From positions 1 through 44,760 of the forward strand of contig PABE01000050.1 in assembly GCA_002702725.1 (NCBI GenBank): 44,760 bases of DNA. Reading direction: 5' to 3'. The position numbers were made by a program, and so were the translations under genes. The stretch comes from Porticoccaceae bacterium. Its GTDB lineage: Bacteria; Pseudomonadota; Gammaproteobacteria; Pseudomonadales; Porticoccaceae. The notes under the pieces were generated by a model. That model had not been told where the DNA came from. It saw only the letters and a list, made by a program, of their open reading frames with translations, and did not search any database. Within the stretch, counting starts at the first letter, position 1, and each line of letters starts with the position of its first letter. This document shows positions 9,467 through 19,506 of the stretch, piece by piece.

Positions 9467-10537
9467 ATGAGCATCAAACGACGGGACTTTCTCAAGACCG
9501 GCGGCGCCCTGCTGGCCGCCGGCAGTCTGCCGCTGAGCCTGGTCGAGGTCGCCTTCGGCAAGGACTCGCCGCAGAACTTCACCTTCGCCTTCATTTCCGA
9601 CTCGCATATCACCCACATCAAGGGCAACGAATTCGTGCGCAACTGGGACATGGGCCTCAAGCGCGCCATCGCCGAGGCCAACCTGATGACGCCGCGCCCG
9701 GATTTCATCATCTACGGCGGCGACATCGCCCAGCTCGGCACGAAGGAGGAGATCGACCACGGGCTGGAGCTGATGGGCGCCCTGCGCGGCAAGGTGCACT
9801 ATGTCATGGGTGAGCACGACTACTACGTTGACCTGGGCGACTACTGGCGCAAGCAGCTGGGCCCGGACTATTACAGCTTCGATCACAAGGGCGTGCACTT
9901 CGTGGTGCTGAACAGCATCGTGACCTACGACGAGTGGACCCATCAGGGCTGGGACAGCCCGATGGCCCGCATGAAGGCGATGGCCCGCCTGGACAACCCC
10001 AACGGCTCGCCCTTCATGGTCGGCCCGACCCAGCGCGAATGGCTGCGCAAGGATCTGGAGAAGGTCGACAAGGACACCCCCATCGTGGTGCTGTCGCACT
10101 CCCCGCTGCAGAAGATCTACAAGGGCTGGAACTTCTGGACCGACGACGCCGAGGAGGTTCAGGCCCTGCTCAAGCCCTTCAGCAAGATCACCGTACTGTA
10201 CGGCCACGTGCACCAGATCCAGTACAACCAGATCGGCAACATCAGCTTCCATGCCGTCATGGCCACCGCCTGGCCCTGGCCCTACCCCTCCACCTACAGC
10301 CAGGAGGCCAGCCACCTGCCCAAGCTGACGGTGGAGATGAACCGGGCCGATCCCTTCTTCGAACGCGATGCCACCGGCTGGCAGTTCATCAACATGGACA
10401 GCGGCAACATCGATGTGCACTACACCCTGGCGGACAACACCAACCGGGTCGTCGCCTTCAACGAGGACAAGGGCCATCCGGAGGATACGAAGTATCAGGC
10501 CGAGGCCAACCAGATCCCGCCACAGGAACACTATTGA
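9467..10537 (+). CDS. Tat-exported calcineurin-like metallophosphoesterase
   Basis: A 356-residue protein with a twin-arginine signal (RRDFLK at residues 5-10, hydrophobic stretch 12-30). The metallophosphoesterase metal-binding blocks are all present: SDSH (44-47, D45 and H47), GGD (84-86), GEHD (115-118, in place of the usual GNHD), LSH (209-211) and GHVH (246-249). Such enzymes hydrolyse phosphomono- or diesters with a two-metal centre; the substrate cannot be told. Export by Tat implies that the folded, metal-loaded enzyme is moved to the periplasm. AAGGAGGG sits in front of the ATG. It lies between two cytochrome genes, and the Asn-to-Glu change in the GNHD block is unusual because that residue normally binds metal. 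Confidence 0.88.
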   Translation: MSIKRRDFLKTGGALLAAGSLPLSLVEVAFGKDSPQNFTFAFISDSHITHIKGNEFVRNWDMGLKRAIAEANLMTPRPDFIIYGGDIAQLGTKEEIDHGLELMGALRGKVHYVMGEHDYYVDLGDYWRKQLGPDYYSFDHKGVHFVVLNSIVTYDEWTHQGWDSPMARMKAMARLDNPNGSPFMVGPTQREWLRKDLEKVDKDTPIVVLSHSPLQKIYKGWNFWTDDAEEVQALLKPFSKITVLYGHVHQIQYNQIGNISFHAVMATAWPWPYPSTYSQEASHLPKLTVEMNRADPFFERDATGWQFINMDSGNIDVHYTLADNTNRVVAFNEDKGHPEDTKYQAEANQIPPQEHY

Positions 10538-10557
10538 GCATCGAAGGGAGAACAATC

Positions 10558-10965
10558 ATGCTGACACGCATCACCAAGGCAGTCCTGTGCGCCGGGGCGC
10601 TCATGCTCGCGCAGCCGGCAGCTCAGGCCGACGAATTCACCGAAGAGGATCTCAAGAGCTGGGAAGAGCAGTTCATGACCGTGGTCGACCGCGGCAGCAA
10701 GCTGTTCCACGGCGGCCTGGAGAGCAGAAACACGGTCTCCTGCGACCAGTGCCATCCCAATGCCACCAACACCCATCCGGAGACCTACCCCAAGTTCCAG
10801 CAGCAGCTGGGCAAGGTGGCGGTGCTCTCGGAGATGATCAACTGGTGCATCGAGAACCCGCTGGAGACCGAGCCGCTGGCGCTGGATGACCCGCGCATGA
10901 CGGCACTGCAGGCCTACATCACCTGGGAACGCCGGGGGGTGAAGCTGGCGCCGGGCAAACACTGA
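10558..10965 (+). CDS. Small mono-haem cytochrome c
   Basis: A 135-residue periplasmic protein with a signal peptide (residues 1-24, QAADE-like cleavage region AQA-D) and one haem c site CDQCH at residues 62-66. Met114 in the LDDPRMTAL segment is a likely sixth ligand. The C-terminal part (INWCIENPLETEPLALDDPRM) resembles cytochromes of the SoxA/TsdA type, but the protein is far shorter, so I do not assign it to thiosulfate metabolism. GGGAG precedes the ATG at 10558. It begins 20 nt after the phosphoesterase stop and probably carries electrons to or from the di-haem protein at 8173. The same frame is open far upstream inside the phosphoesterase gene, but the signal peptide and ribosome site fix this start. 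Confidence 0.85.
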   Translation: MLTRITKAVLCAGALMLAQPAAQADEFTEEDLKSWEEQFMTVVDRGSKLFHGGLESRNTVSCDQCHPNATNTHPETYPKFQQQLGKVAVLSEMINWCIENPLETEPLALDDPRMTALQAYITWERRGVKLAPGKH

Positions 10966-10973
10966 CAACAATC

Positions 10974-11248
10974 AAGAGCGCCACGGAATACACGGAAAGC
11001 ACGGAAAACTTCATTGTCATTGCCGTGGCGCTTCGCGCCCGGCAATGAAACAAACGCGTGAATGAACAATAGTAGCGTAGGATGGGTGAAGCGCAGCGAA
11101 ACCCATCATTGCCCGGCAGAGTGATGGGTTGCGGCGCAAGCGCCTCCACCCATCCTACACTCTGAATCCCCGCCTGCGCGGGGATGGCATGTATAAAGTA
11201 ACCCGACGTGCGGCCATTTAACTTTTCCGTGTATTCCGTGGCGCTCTT
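10974..11248. repeat. Nested palindromic repeat island between cytochrome gene and uvrB
   Basis: The outer arms 10974-10998 and 11224-11248 are perfectly complementary over 25 nt (ACGGAA-type units). Inside lie three separate palindromes: about 11018-11048 (ATTGCCG...CGGCAAT), 11078-11158 (GTAGGATGGGTGAAGCG and its inverse) and about 11165-11185 (ATCCCCGC/GCGGGGAT). It fills the whole gap between two convergent genes and may serve as a two-way transcription end. I see no gene in it. Confidence 0.85.
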
Positions 11249-11256
11249 GCTCTTTT

Positions 11257-13287
11257 TCACCCCGTCGCCGCATCGTGCAGGCCCACGCCCAGCTCGGCCT
11301 GGCGGATGTGCTCGATCTCATCGCGCAGCTGCGCGGCCTCCTCGAACTCCAGGTTGCGGGCATGTTCGTGCATCTGCTGTTCGAGCTGTTTGATCCGCCG
11401 CTGACGCTGCTCGGGTGACATGCGGCCGTATTCCAGCTGCTCCTCGGCCACCTCGGCGAAGCGCCGGGCCGGGATGGGCGCATCCGGCGTGGCCCCTTCC
11501 ATGATGTCGGCCACGGCCTTGCGGATGGACTGGGGCGTGATGTTGTGTTCCTCGTTGAAGGCCACCTGCTTGGCCCGGCGGCGTTCGGTCTCGTCGATGG
11601 CGCGCTTCATGGAGCCGGTAATGCTGTCGGCATAGAGGATGGCCTTGCCGTGCAGGTTGCGCGCCGCACGGCCGATGGTCTGGATCAGGGAGCGGTCCGA
11701 GCGCAGGAAGCCTTCCTTGTCGGCGTCCAGGATCGCCACCAGCGACACCTCGGGGATGTCCAGGCCCTCGCGCAGCAGGTTGATGCCCACCAGCACGTCG
11801 AAGGCGCCCAGGCGCAGGTCGCGGATGATCTCCACCCGCTCCACCGTGTCGATGTCCGAGTGCAGGTAGCGCACCCGCACCCCGTTCTCGGCCAGGTACT
11901 CGGTCAGATCCTCCGCCATGCGTTTGGTGAGCGTCGTCACCAGCACCCGCTCGTCGACCTCGGCCCGGGCCCTGGCCTCGGACAGCAGGTCGTCGACCTG
12001 GGCGGCCACCGGCCGGATCTCGATTTCGGGGTCGACCAGCCCGGTCGGGCGCACCACCTGCTCGACCACCTGGCCGGCGTGCTCCGCCTCGTAGGGGCCG
12101 GGAGTGGCGGAGACGAAGATGCCCTGAGGTGCCAGGCGCTCGAACTCGTCGAAGCGCAGCGGGCGGTTGTCCAGCGCCGAGGGCAGGCGGAAGCCGTATT
12201 CCACCAGGGTCTCCTTGCGCGAGCGGTCGCCCTTGTACATGCCGCCGATCTGGGGAATGGTCACGTGCGACTCGTCGATCACCAGCAGGGCGTCCGGCGG
12301 CAGGTAGTCGAACAGGGTCGGCGGCGGCTCGCCCGGGGCACGGCCGGAGAGGTAACGCGAGTAGTTCTCGATGCCGTTGCAGTAACCGAGCTCGGCCATC
12401 ATCTCCAGATCGAACTGGGTGCGCTGCTCCAGGCGCTGGGCCTCGACCAGCTTGTTGTTGTCATAGAGCTGCTTCAGCCGCTCCCTGAGCTCTTCCTTGA
12501 TGCCGTCGATGGCGTCCAGGATGGTCTGGCGCGGGGTCACATAGTGGGTCTTGGGGTAGATGGTCACCCGGGGCACCCGGTTGAGCACCTCGCCGGTGAG
12601 CGGGTCGAACCAGGCCAGGCTCTCGATCTCGTCGTCGAACAGCTCGATGCGCACGGCGTCGCGCTCGGACTCGGCCGGAAAGATGTCGATCACCTCGCCG
12701 CGGGCGCGATAGGTGCCGCGCTGCAATTCGACGTCGTTGCGGGTGTACTGCAGTTCGGCCAGCCGGCGCAGGACCTGGCGCTGGTCGATCCGATCGCCGC
12801 GCACCAGGTGCAGCATCATGCTCAGGTACGACTGGGGATCGCCCAGGCCGTAGATGGAGGAGACCGAGGCCACGATGATGGTGTCGCGCCGCTCCAGCAG
12901 GGCCTTGGTGGCCGACAGGCGCATCTGCTCGATGTGCTCGTTGACCGAGGCGTCCTTCTCGATGAAGGTATCCGAGGACGGGACATAGGCCTCGGGCTGG
13001 TAGTAGTCGTAGTAGGAGACGAAATACTCCACCGCGTTGCGGGGGAAGAACTCGCGGAACTCCCCGTAGAGCTGGGCGGCCAGGGTCTTGTTCGGGGCCA
13101 GCACGATGGTGGGCCTCTGGATGCGCTGGATGACATTGGCGATGGTGAAGGTCTTGCCCGAGCCGGTCACCCCCAGCAGGGTCTGGTGGGCCAGGCCGCT
13201 GTCCAGGCCCTCGACCAGCGCCTCGATGGCCGCGGGCTGGTCCCCGGCCGGCTGCATCTGGCTGGCAAGTTCGAATTCGCGGGTCAT
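11257..13287 (-). CDS. uvrB: Excinuclease ABC subunit B
   Basis: A 676-residue nucleotide-excision-repair helicase that receives damaged DNA from UvrA and positions UvrC. The Walker A motif GVTGSGKT is at residues 39-46, the damage-probing beta hairpin [10 protein letters not shown] follows at about residue 92, and the DESH box lies in the helicase core. The C-terminal UvrC-binding motif ([24 protein letters not shown]) is at about residues 632-656. Length and motifs are complete. It is divergent from the aminotransferase gene at 13488 and convergent with the cytochrome operon. uvrB next to an aminotransferase, tRNA-Asn and a wbpM-like gene matches the edge of the Pseudomonas O-antigen locus. 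Confidence 0.98.
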   Translation of the reverse strand: MTREFELASQMQPAGDQPAAIEALVEGLDSGLAHQTLLGVTGSGKTFTIANVIQRIQRPTIVLAPNKTLAAQLYGEFREFFPRNAVEYFVSYYDYYQPEAYVPSSDTFIEKDASVNEHIEQMRLSATKALLERRDTIIVASVSSIYGLGDPQSYLSMMLHLVRGDRIDQRQVLRRLAELQYTRNDVELQRGTYRARGEVIDIFPAESERDAVRIELFDDEIESLAWFDPLTGEVLNRVPRVTIYPKTHYVTPRQTILDAIDGIKEELRERLKQLYDNNKLVEAQRLEQRTQFDLEMMAELGYCNGIENYSRYLSGRAPGEPPPTLFDYLPPDALLVIDESHVTIPQIGGMYKGDRSRKETLVEYGFRLPSALDNRPLRFDEFERLAPQGIFVSATPGPYEAEHAGQVVEQVVRPTGLVDPEIEIRPVAAQVDDLLSEARARAEVDERVLVTTLTKRMAEDLTEYLAENGVRVRYLHSDIDTVERVEIIRDLRLGAFDVLVGINLLREGLDIPEVSLVAILDADKEGFLRSDRSLIQTIGRAARNLHGKAILYADSITGSMKRAIDETERRRAKQVAFNEEHNITPQSIRKAVADIMEGATPDAPIPARRFAEVAEEQLEYGRMSPEQRQRRIKQLEQQMHEHARNLEFEEAAQLRDEIEHIRQAELGVGLHDAATG

Positions 13288-13360
13288 GGGTTCTTAGTCG
13301 ATGACAATTACAGTATGATGTCGGGCCAACCGGCATCGGTGGTGCCCAGGTTAAACAACC

Positions 13361-13450
13361 CCCCTCTCCCCGTCGGGGAGAGGGCCGGGGTGAGGGGGGA
13401 TCCCCATTACTAACCCTCTCCCCAACCCCTCTCCCTGGAAGGGAGAGGGG
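13361..13450. repeat. Inverted pair of GA-rich palindromes (no gene inside)
   Basis: The left copy has a hairpin with arms 13362-13371 and 13375-13384 plus a tail CCGGGGTGAGGGGG (13385-13398). The right copy is inverted, with a tail (13414-13425) then hairpin arms 13426-13435 and 13441-13450. Only about 15 nt separate the two tails. It is the same palindrome family, in the same head-to-head arrangement, that flanks the DUF559 gene at 39251-39653. It lies between the divergent uvrB and aminotransferase genes. Confidence 0.85.
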
Positions 13451-13487
13451 CTTACAACAAAACCTCACACGTTCACAGGAACCGGTT

Positions 13488-14675
<1,188 letters not shown>

Positions 14676-14676
14676 A

Positions 14677-14802
14677 ATAGCCACGGAAAACACGGAAAGC
14701 ACGGAAGTTTTCATAAGTCATTGCCGTGGCGCTCCGCGCCCGGCAATGAAGAGCAGTTATCATTTGATTTATGTCCGTGTTTTCCGTGCTTTCCGTGGCT
14801 AT
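14677..14802. repeat. Nested inverted repeat after the aminotransferase gene
   Basis: The outer arms 14677-14705 and 14774-14802 are 29 nt each and complementary except for two positions (CACGGAAA units). Inside is the ATTGCCGTGGCGC...CGGCAATGA palindrome (14717-14748), the same inner element as at 11018-11048. It begins right at the stop codon region of the aminotransferase and may end its transcript. Confidence 0.83.
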
Positions 14803-14808
14803 GGAATG

Positions 14809-14837
14809 TTGACCCTCTCCGGCGCCTCCAGTAAGAT
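14809..14837 (+). promoter_or_regulatory. Sigma-70 promoter of tRNA-Asn
   Basis: TTGACC (14809-14814) and TAAGAT (14832-14837) are separated by exactly 17 bp and lie 19 nt ahead of the tRNA 5' end. The repeat arm 14774-14802 ends just upstream. Confidence 0.75.
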
Positions 14838-14856
14838 GTGCGCCTTTGAAAGCCCT

Positions 14857-14932
14857 TCCCCGGTAGCTCAGTCGGTAGAGCGGGTGACTGTTAATCACTA
14901 GGTCGGCGGTTCGAGCCCGTCCCGGGGAGCCA
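14857..14932 (+). tRNA. tRNA-Asn (GTT anticodon)
   Basis: A 76-nt cloverleaf with encoded CCA. The acceptor TCCCCGG pairs with CCGGGGA, the D arm contains TAGCTCAGTCGGTAGAGC, and the anticodon loop CTGTTAA carries GTT. The T arm contains GGTTCGAGCCC. It has its own promoter and an intrinsic terminator directly after it. The same tRNA borders the O-antigen locus in Pseudomonas. Confidence 0.97.
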
Positions 14933-14938
14933 AAACGC

Positions 14939-14970
14939 GAAAGCCCGCATCGATCGATGCGGGCTTTTTC
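14939..14970 (+). terminator. Intrinsic terminator after tRNA-Asn
   Basis: A perfect stem AAAGCCCGCATCG / CGATGCGGGCTTT followed by T residues, starting 7 nt after the CCA end of tRNA-Asn. Confidence 0.92.
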
Positions 14971-14984
14971 ATTTCCGGCTTCCC

Positions 14985-15069
14985 GTAGGATGGGTGAAGC
15001 GAAGCGCAACCCATCAATGGCCGCCAAAGCGATGGGTTGCGGCGCCACGGGCGCCTCCACCCATCCTAC
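14985..15069. repeat. GTAGGATGGGTGAAGCG-type inverted repeat
   Basis: Arms 14985-15016 and 15031-15069 share GTAGGATGGGTG and AACCCATC in opposite orientation. The same family lies at 11078-11158. It sits between the tRNA-Asn terminator and the galU stop codon, where two transcripts converge. Confidence 0.82.
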
Positions 15070-15101
15070 CGACCAGCAACTTCCTCCCCCCGGAGAGGGG
15101 G

Positions 15102-16007
15102 TCAGGCACTTTCCTTCTTGCCGAGGGATCCGCCGTCACGACCGTCCAGATACGCCCGGAACCCATCCGCAAGCTCAGGATGCTTGAGCGCGTACTCCAC
15201 CGTCGCCTTCAGATAGCCCAGTTTGCTGCCGCAGTCGTAGCGTGTGCCCTGGAACTCATAGGCCAGCACCTGCTCTTCCTGCAGCAGGGCAGCGATGGCA
15301 TCGGTAAGCTGAATCTCGCCGCCGGCCCCGCGCGGAGTATCCTCCAGCAGTTCGAAGATGCGCGGAGTGAGAATGTAGCGCCCCACCACCGCCAGGTTGG
15401 ACGGCGCCTCGGCGGGGCTGGGCTTTTCCACGATATTGCTGACCCGGCTCAGGCCCTCGGCGATGGGATCACACTTGACCACGCCGTACTTGTCGGTGTC
15501 GTCCTTCGGCACCTCCTCCACGCCCAGGATACTGCAGCGGTTGTACTCGAAGGTCGCGGTCATCTGGGCGATGCAGCTGCGCCCGCCCTCGCCGTCGATC
15601 AGGTCGTCCGCCAGGATCACCGCGAAGGGGTCATTGCCGATGACCGGCTTGGCGCACAGCACCGCGTGGCCCAGCCCAAGGGCCTCGGGCTGACGCACAT
15701 AGACGCAGGACACGCCGCTGGGCACGACGTTGCGCACGATTTCGAGCAACTCGTGCTTGTTCTTCTTCTCCAACTCCGACTCCAACTCGTAGCTCTTGTC
15801 GAAGTGATCCTCGATGGCGCGCTTGCTGGAACTGGTCACAAACACCAGTTCCTCGATCCCGGCGCTGATGGCCTCCTCCGCCGCATACTGGATCAGGGGT
15901 TTGTCGACGACCGGCAGCATTTCCTTGGGATTGGCCTTGGTGGCCGGCAGGAAGCGGGTGCCCATTCCGGCAACGGGGAAGACAGCTTTTTTTACTTGTA
16001 TTTTCAT
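15102..16007 (-). CDS. galU: UTP-glucose-1-phosphate uridylyltransferase
   Basis: A 301-residue nucleotidyltransferase that makes UDP-glucose from UTP and glucose-1-phosphate, a precursor for LPS core, O-antigen and other glycans. The N-terminal nucleotide-binding signature [24 protein letters not shown] is followed by VDKPLIQY, both typical of GalU. The frame extends 15 codons further upstream, but [14 protein letters not shown] is the family N terminus and has AGGTG in front. It lies downstream of the wbpM-like gene, with a palindromic repeat between, at the end of the polysaccharide locus. Confidence 0.96.
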   Translation of the reverse strand: MKIQVKKAVFPVAGMGTRFLPATKANPKEMLPVVDKPLIQYAAEEAISAGIEELVFVTSSSKRAIEDHFDKSYELESELEKKNKHELLEIVRNVVPSGVSCVYVRQPEALGLGHAVLCAKPVIGNDPFAVILADDLIDGEGGRSCIAQMTATFEYNRCSILGVEEVPKDDTDKYGVVKCDPIAEGLSRVSNIVEKPSPAEAPSNLAVVGRYILTPRIFELLEDTPRGAGGEIQLTDAIAALLQEEQVLAYEFQGTRYDCGSKLGYLKATVEYALKHPELADGFRAYLDGRDGGSLGKKESA

Positions 16008-16108
16008 ATTGTTACACCTGTTATCGCAGATACCCGAACCTGCTGCAAGCATAACACAGGGCTGCGTAGGATTCAGGTCATGCCGGGATCAGCGCCAGGG
16101 GAGTCTGC

Positions 16109-16137
16109 AGGTCGGGTTAGCGCAGCGTAACCCGACG
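16109..16137. repeat. Single GGTCGGGTTAG...TAACCCGAC palindrome
   Basis: A near-perfect palindrome with arms GGTCGGGTTA / TAACCCGAC around GCGCAGCG. It is of the same family as 4453-4534. It lies 18 nt beyond the stop codon of the wbpM-like gene and about 100 nt before the galU start, so it may weaken transcription between them. Confidence 0.75.
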
Positions 16138-16154
16138 CAGTGGCACACACGACC

Positions 16155-18062
16155 TCAGGCCTTGTGCGAGTCCAGCGGAATGACATTGGAGGGCAACGCA
16201 ACCGGCGGTGTCGGGCTGAGCTCAGGCACGAACTCATGAATCGCCCCACGCAGGCTGTCCTCGTCATACCGCTGGCAGGCCACCGAGATGTCGTGCAGCA
16301 GCTTCTGCAGCCGCTCCCAGTCCCAGGTGCGGTACCGGGCCAGCAGGATCTTGCTGTGCTCGGTGCTGACCAGCGTCTCCTTTTCGTGGAACAGCTCCTC
16401 ATACAGCTTCTCACCCGGCCGCAGACCGGTGAATTCGATCTCGATATCCCTGCCCGGTTCCAGTCCCGAGAGGCGGATCATCTGCTCGGCCAGATAAACG
16501 ATCTTGACCGGCTGCCCCATGTCCAGCACGTAGATCTCTCCCCCCCTGCCCATCACCCCGGCCTGCAGGATCAGCTGACTGGCCTCGGGGATGGTCATGA
16601 AATAGCGCGTGATCTCGGGATGAGTGACCGTCACCGGCCCGCCATGACGGATCTGTTCCAGGAACAACGGCACCACGCTGCCGGCCGACCCCAGCACATT
16701 GCCGAAGCGCACCGTGATGTAGCGAGTGGCCGAGTGCTGACTGAGATTCTGGCAGTAGATCTCGGCCATACGCTTGGTCGCGCCCATGATGTTGGCCGGA
16801 TTGACCGCCTTATCGGTGGAGACCAGCACAAAGATCTCGCTGCCGAAACGGTCGGCGGCGTCGGCCACGGTGCGGGTGCCGATGACGTTGTTGTGGACGG
16901 CCTCGCGCACCTGCGGCTCCAGCAACGGGACGTGCTTGTAGGCCGCTGCATGCAGTATGACCGCCGGGCGGTGACGCTCGAACACCTGATCCACTGCGGC
17001 CGGATCGGTCACGTCGCAGAGCATCGAGACAATCTCGATCTCAGGATACTGACGGGTCAGTTCATAATCGATCTTATAAAGGTTGTACTCAGAGTGGTCG
17101 ACGATGACGAGACGCGCCGGTCCCAGACGCGCAACCTGCCGACAAAGCTCGGAACCGATGGAGCCACCGCCACCGCTCACCAGAATGCACTTGCCTGACA
17201 TGCCCGTCCGGATCGCGGGCAGATCGAGCTTGACCGGATCACGACCGAGCAGGTCCTCGATGGACACCTCGCGCAATGCCCCGGTGGTGACACGACCCGC
17301 AATCAGATCGGCCATTTTGGGCAGCATGCGGAATTCGACTCCGGCCTCCTCACACAATTCCACCACATATCGGATCTGCTTAGAACTGGCCGACGGCATG
17401 GCGATGATGACCATATCGATGTCCAGTTCATCCACCAGGTCAGGAATCTGCCTGCAGAGTCCTGCGACACGCACGCTGTGTATATCTATACCACGCTTTC
17501 TCGGGTCATCGTCCACGAAGGCAATGGGCTGCAGACTGTGCTCGGGGTCCCTGAACATATCCCGCACCAGCATCTCACCACCACGGCCGGCACCCACAAT
17601 GAGCACCCTTTTACCTTTGGTAAGATAAAGCTTGCGGTCCTTGAACCATCGATAGAGAAAGCGCGGCCCGCCGAGCAGAAACATCAGCAGCATCATATAC
17701 AGCGGGAACAGGGATCGTGGCATCCCCTCGAGGCGGCTGAACATGAATATGATCGCCATTGTGGCCAGGCCACCGACTGCCACGGCCTTGATGATACGGG
17801 CCAGATCCGGCATGGAGGCGAAACGCCAGTGGCCGCGGTACAGACCGAAATAGATGAAGGCTCCTACCTGCAGGCCCATAACGAGAGGCAGCCAGAGCAC
17901 AGCCTCATCCAGATACGCAGACGGAATCGTCTCGAAATTGAACCGAGTCCAGAGAGCGGCAAACCAGGCAACCGGCACCATGACCAGATCGTGCAGAAAG
18001 GCAGCCGCAGGGGTACGCATAAGATCAAATCGTTTTCTGGAATGCATCCGTTTTCTTATCAT
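16155..18062 (-). CDS. WbpM/CapD-type membrane nucleoside-diphosphate-sugar 4,6-dehydratase
   Basis: A protein of 635 residues. Four hydrophobic segments in the first 140 residues anchor it in the inner membrane. A first nucleotide-binding domain has GAGRGGE (about 158-163). A second, catalytic SDR domain has SGGGGSIGSEL (about 296-306), TDK (about 416-418) and NIMGATKRMAE, where a Met replaces the usual catalytic Tyr two turns before the Lys, as in WbpM/FlaA1/PglF. Such enzymes convert UDP-GlcNAc to a 4-keto-6-deoxy sugar used for bacillosamine, QuiNAc or FucNAc. The DegT aminotransferase next to it could aminate that product. A GTG lies one codon before the ATG; both share the AGGGA site. 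Confidence 0.93.
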   Translation of the reverse strand: MIRKRMHSRKRFDLMRTPAAAFLHDLVMVPVAWFAALWTRFNFETIPSAYLDEAVLWLPLVMGLQVGAFIYFGLYRGHWRFASMPDLARIIKAVAVGGLATMAIIFMFSRLEGMPRSLFPLYMMLLMFLLGGPRFLYRWFKDRKLYLTKGKRVLIVGAGRGGEMLVRDMFRDPEHSLQPIAFVDDDPRKRGIDIHSVRVAGLCRQIPDLVDELDIDMVIIAMPSASSKQIRYVVELCEEAGVEFRMLPKMADLIAGRVTTGALREVSIEDLLGRDPVKLDLPAIRTGMSGKCILVSGGGGSIGSELCRQVARLGPARLVIVDHSEYNLYKIDYELTRQYPEIEIVSMLCDVTDPAAVDQVFERHRPAVILHAAAYKHVPLLEPQVREAVHNNVIGTRTVADAADRFGSEIFVLVSTDKAVNPANIMGATKRMAEIYCQNLSQHSATRYITVRFGNVLGSAGSVVPLFLEQIRHGGPVTVTHPEITRYFMTIPEASQLILQAGVMGRGGEIYVLDMGQPVKIVYLAEQMIRLSGLEPGRDIEIEFTGLRPGEKLYEELFHEKETLVSTEHSKILLARYRTWDWERLQKLLHDISVACQRYDEDSLRGAIHEFVPELSPTPPVALPSNVIPLDSHKA

Positions 18063-18065
18063 CAC

Positions 18066-18320
18066 TCGTTGATCCCTGGTGATTGCCGTTGTGACGGTAA
18101 CCCCCTTAATTTATCATAACCACTTCGATTACAAGATCCGTGATCGGATGCAAGAATCTAGTAATCCACAAGCGCTTCCTCCGAAATCACGCCATGGAAA
18201 TAATCGATATTATATGCATGAATAATCGCATATTGAAGTCGCGGCGGGGCCACTCTACATTGTTTCTTCCTGAAAATCCTGAGCATTCACAATCACTCAC
18301 AATATCAGTCAGAACCAACA
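18066..18320. other. AT-rich gap between wbpM-like and degT-like genes
   Basis: About 255 nt with no convincing gene. It is noticeably AT-richer than the flanking housekeeping regions. Weak -10-like sequences (for example TATGAT near 18110 on the minus strand) could drive the wbpM-like gene, but no paired -35 at good spacing is convincing. Confidence 0.4.
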
Positions 18321-19502
18321 TTATCGGCTGGCGTGCCGCAGGACATCCGTAAGAACTTCACAGGTTTTATCCAACTCGTCCCCGCTCAGCGTGGGGTGCA
18401 CCAGAAACATCAGGCTGGTCTCTCCAAGCGCCCTTGCGACAGGCAACCTGGGTTCCGGCCGCCAGCCGGTATTATCGAAGGCCTTTTCCAGATATATTTC
18501 GGAGCAGGAGCCTGAAAAACAGGGCACACCTCTCTCGTTTATTTCGGCGAGGATACGATCCCGGTTCCAACCAGACATGAGACATTCAGGACGAAGAAAC
18601 ACATAGTACTTGTACCAGGCATGTTCAATATCAGCGGGTATATCAGGCACCCGCAGCGCTTCGATGTTACGGGCAGCCGACGTGATCGTATCGGCATTAT
18701 GTTGTCGATCGGAATGCCACCCCCCAACCCGCGATAACTGTATACGACCAATGGCGGCCTGCATTTCGGTCATTCGCCAGTTGGTACCAAAGGATTCATG
18801 CAACCAGCGAAAACCGGTTGGATGTTCACGGTTGAATACTGCATCGAAACTCTTACCATGATCCTTATAGGCCCAGGCCTTTTTCCATAAAGCTTCATCA
18901 TTGGTGGTAAGCATCCCGCCCTCTCCACCTGTGGTCATGATCTTGTCCTGACAAAATGACCATGCGCCTACATGTCCGATACTTCCGACTGACTTGCCTC
19001 TGTAAATCGCGCCATGCGCCTGAGCGCAATCTTCGACAACGTACAGGCTATGCCGTGTAGCCAGATCCATAATGTCATCCATGTCGCATGGCCAGCCAGC
19101 CAGATGCACACAGATAACGGCACGGGTACGTGTTGTCAGTACGCTTTCAATGCTCTGCGCGGTAATGTTCTGGGAATCACGATCAATATCCGCGAAAACC
19201 GGCGTAGCACCGACTGCTACAATCGCGCTCGCCGACGCAATGAAAGTACGAGGTGTCACTACAACCTCATCTCCCGGCCCTATATGCAGTATTTTCAGTG
19301 CGAGTTCCAATGCCACCGTTCCGTTCGCGAGGGAAACAGCATAATCCGCTCCGCACCAGTCAGAGAATTCCCGCTCAAACGAGCGGCACTCTTCACCAGT
19401 CCAATAGTTGACATGATTCGATAACAGCACCCTATTCACCGCATCAGCTTCTTCCTGGGTGAACGAGGGCCAGGGCGAGAATGGTCCATTCAACATACGC
19501 AA
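18321..19502 (-). CDS. DegT/DnrJ/EryC1/StrS-family sugar aminotransferase
   Basis: A 393-residue PLP enzyme of the nucleotide-sugar aminotransferase family. Conserved features are NGTVALELAL (about 60-69), VVEDCAQAHGA (155-165, with Asp158 contacting PLP) and SFCQDKIMTTGGEGG with the Schiff-base Lys at 187. It most likely transfers an amino group from glutamate to a 4-keto-6-deoxy-UDP-sugar made by the neighbouring dehydratase, as PglE does in bacillosamine synthesis. No acetyltransferase of the PglD type is visible in the locus, so the final sugar is uncertain. It ends the tightly packed run of genes transcribed from the right; a 4-nt gap separates it from the sugar transferase. Confidence 0.9.
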   Translation of the reverse strand: MRMLNGPFSPWPSFTQEEADAVNRVLLSNHVNYWTGEECRSFEREFSDWCGADYAVSLANGTVALELALKILHIGPGDEVVVTPRTFIASASAIVAVGATPVFADIDRDSQNITAQSIESVLTTRTRAVICVHLAGWPCDMDDIMDLATRHSLYVVEDCAQAHGAIYRGKSVGSIGHVGAWSFCQDKIMTTGGEGGMLTTNDEALWKKAWAYKDHGKSFDAVFNREHPTGFRWLHESFGTNWRMTEMQAAIGRIQLSRVGGWHSDRQHNADTITSAARNIEALRVPDIPADIEHAWYKYYVFLRPECLMSGWNRDRILAEINERGVPCFSGSCSEIYLEKAFDNTGWRPEPRLPVARALGETSLMFLVHPTLSGDELDKTCEVLTDVLRHASR

Positions 19503-19506
19503 TCTC

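Noticed and set aside
9934-10557. N-terminal extension of the small cytochrome into the phosphoesterase gene
   Set aside because: It would be out of frame with the well-conserved phosphoesterase, lacks motifs, and a good ribosome site and signal peptide define the start at 10558.
10558-10965. Assignment of the small cytochrome to SoxA/TsdA thiosulfate metabolism
   Set aside because: Only the C-terminal segment looks similar; it is too short, has one haem and no sox genes lie nearby.
13288-13330. LexA-like half site (CTGTAATTGT) upstream of uvrB
   Set aside because: Only one CTGT half is present; the matching ACAG half at the required distance is missing, so SOS control is not supported by the sequence.
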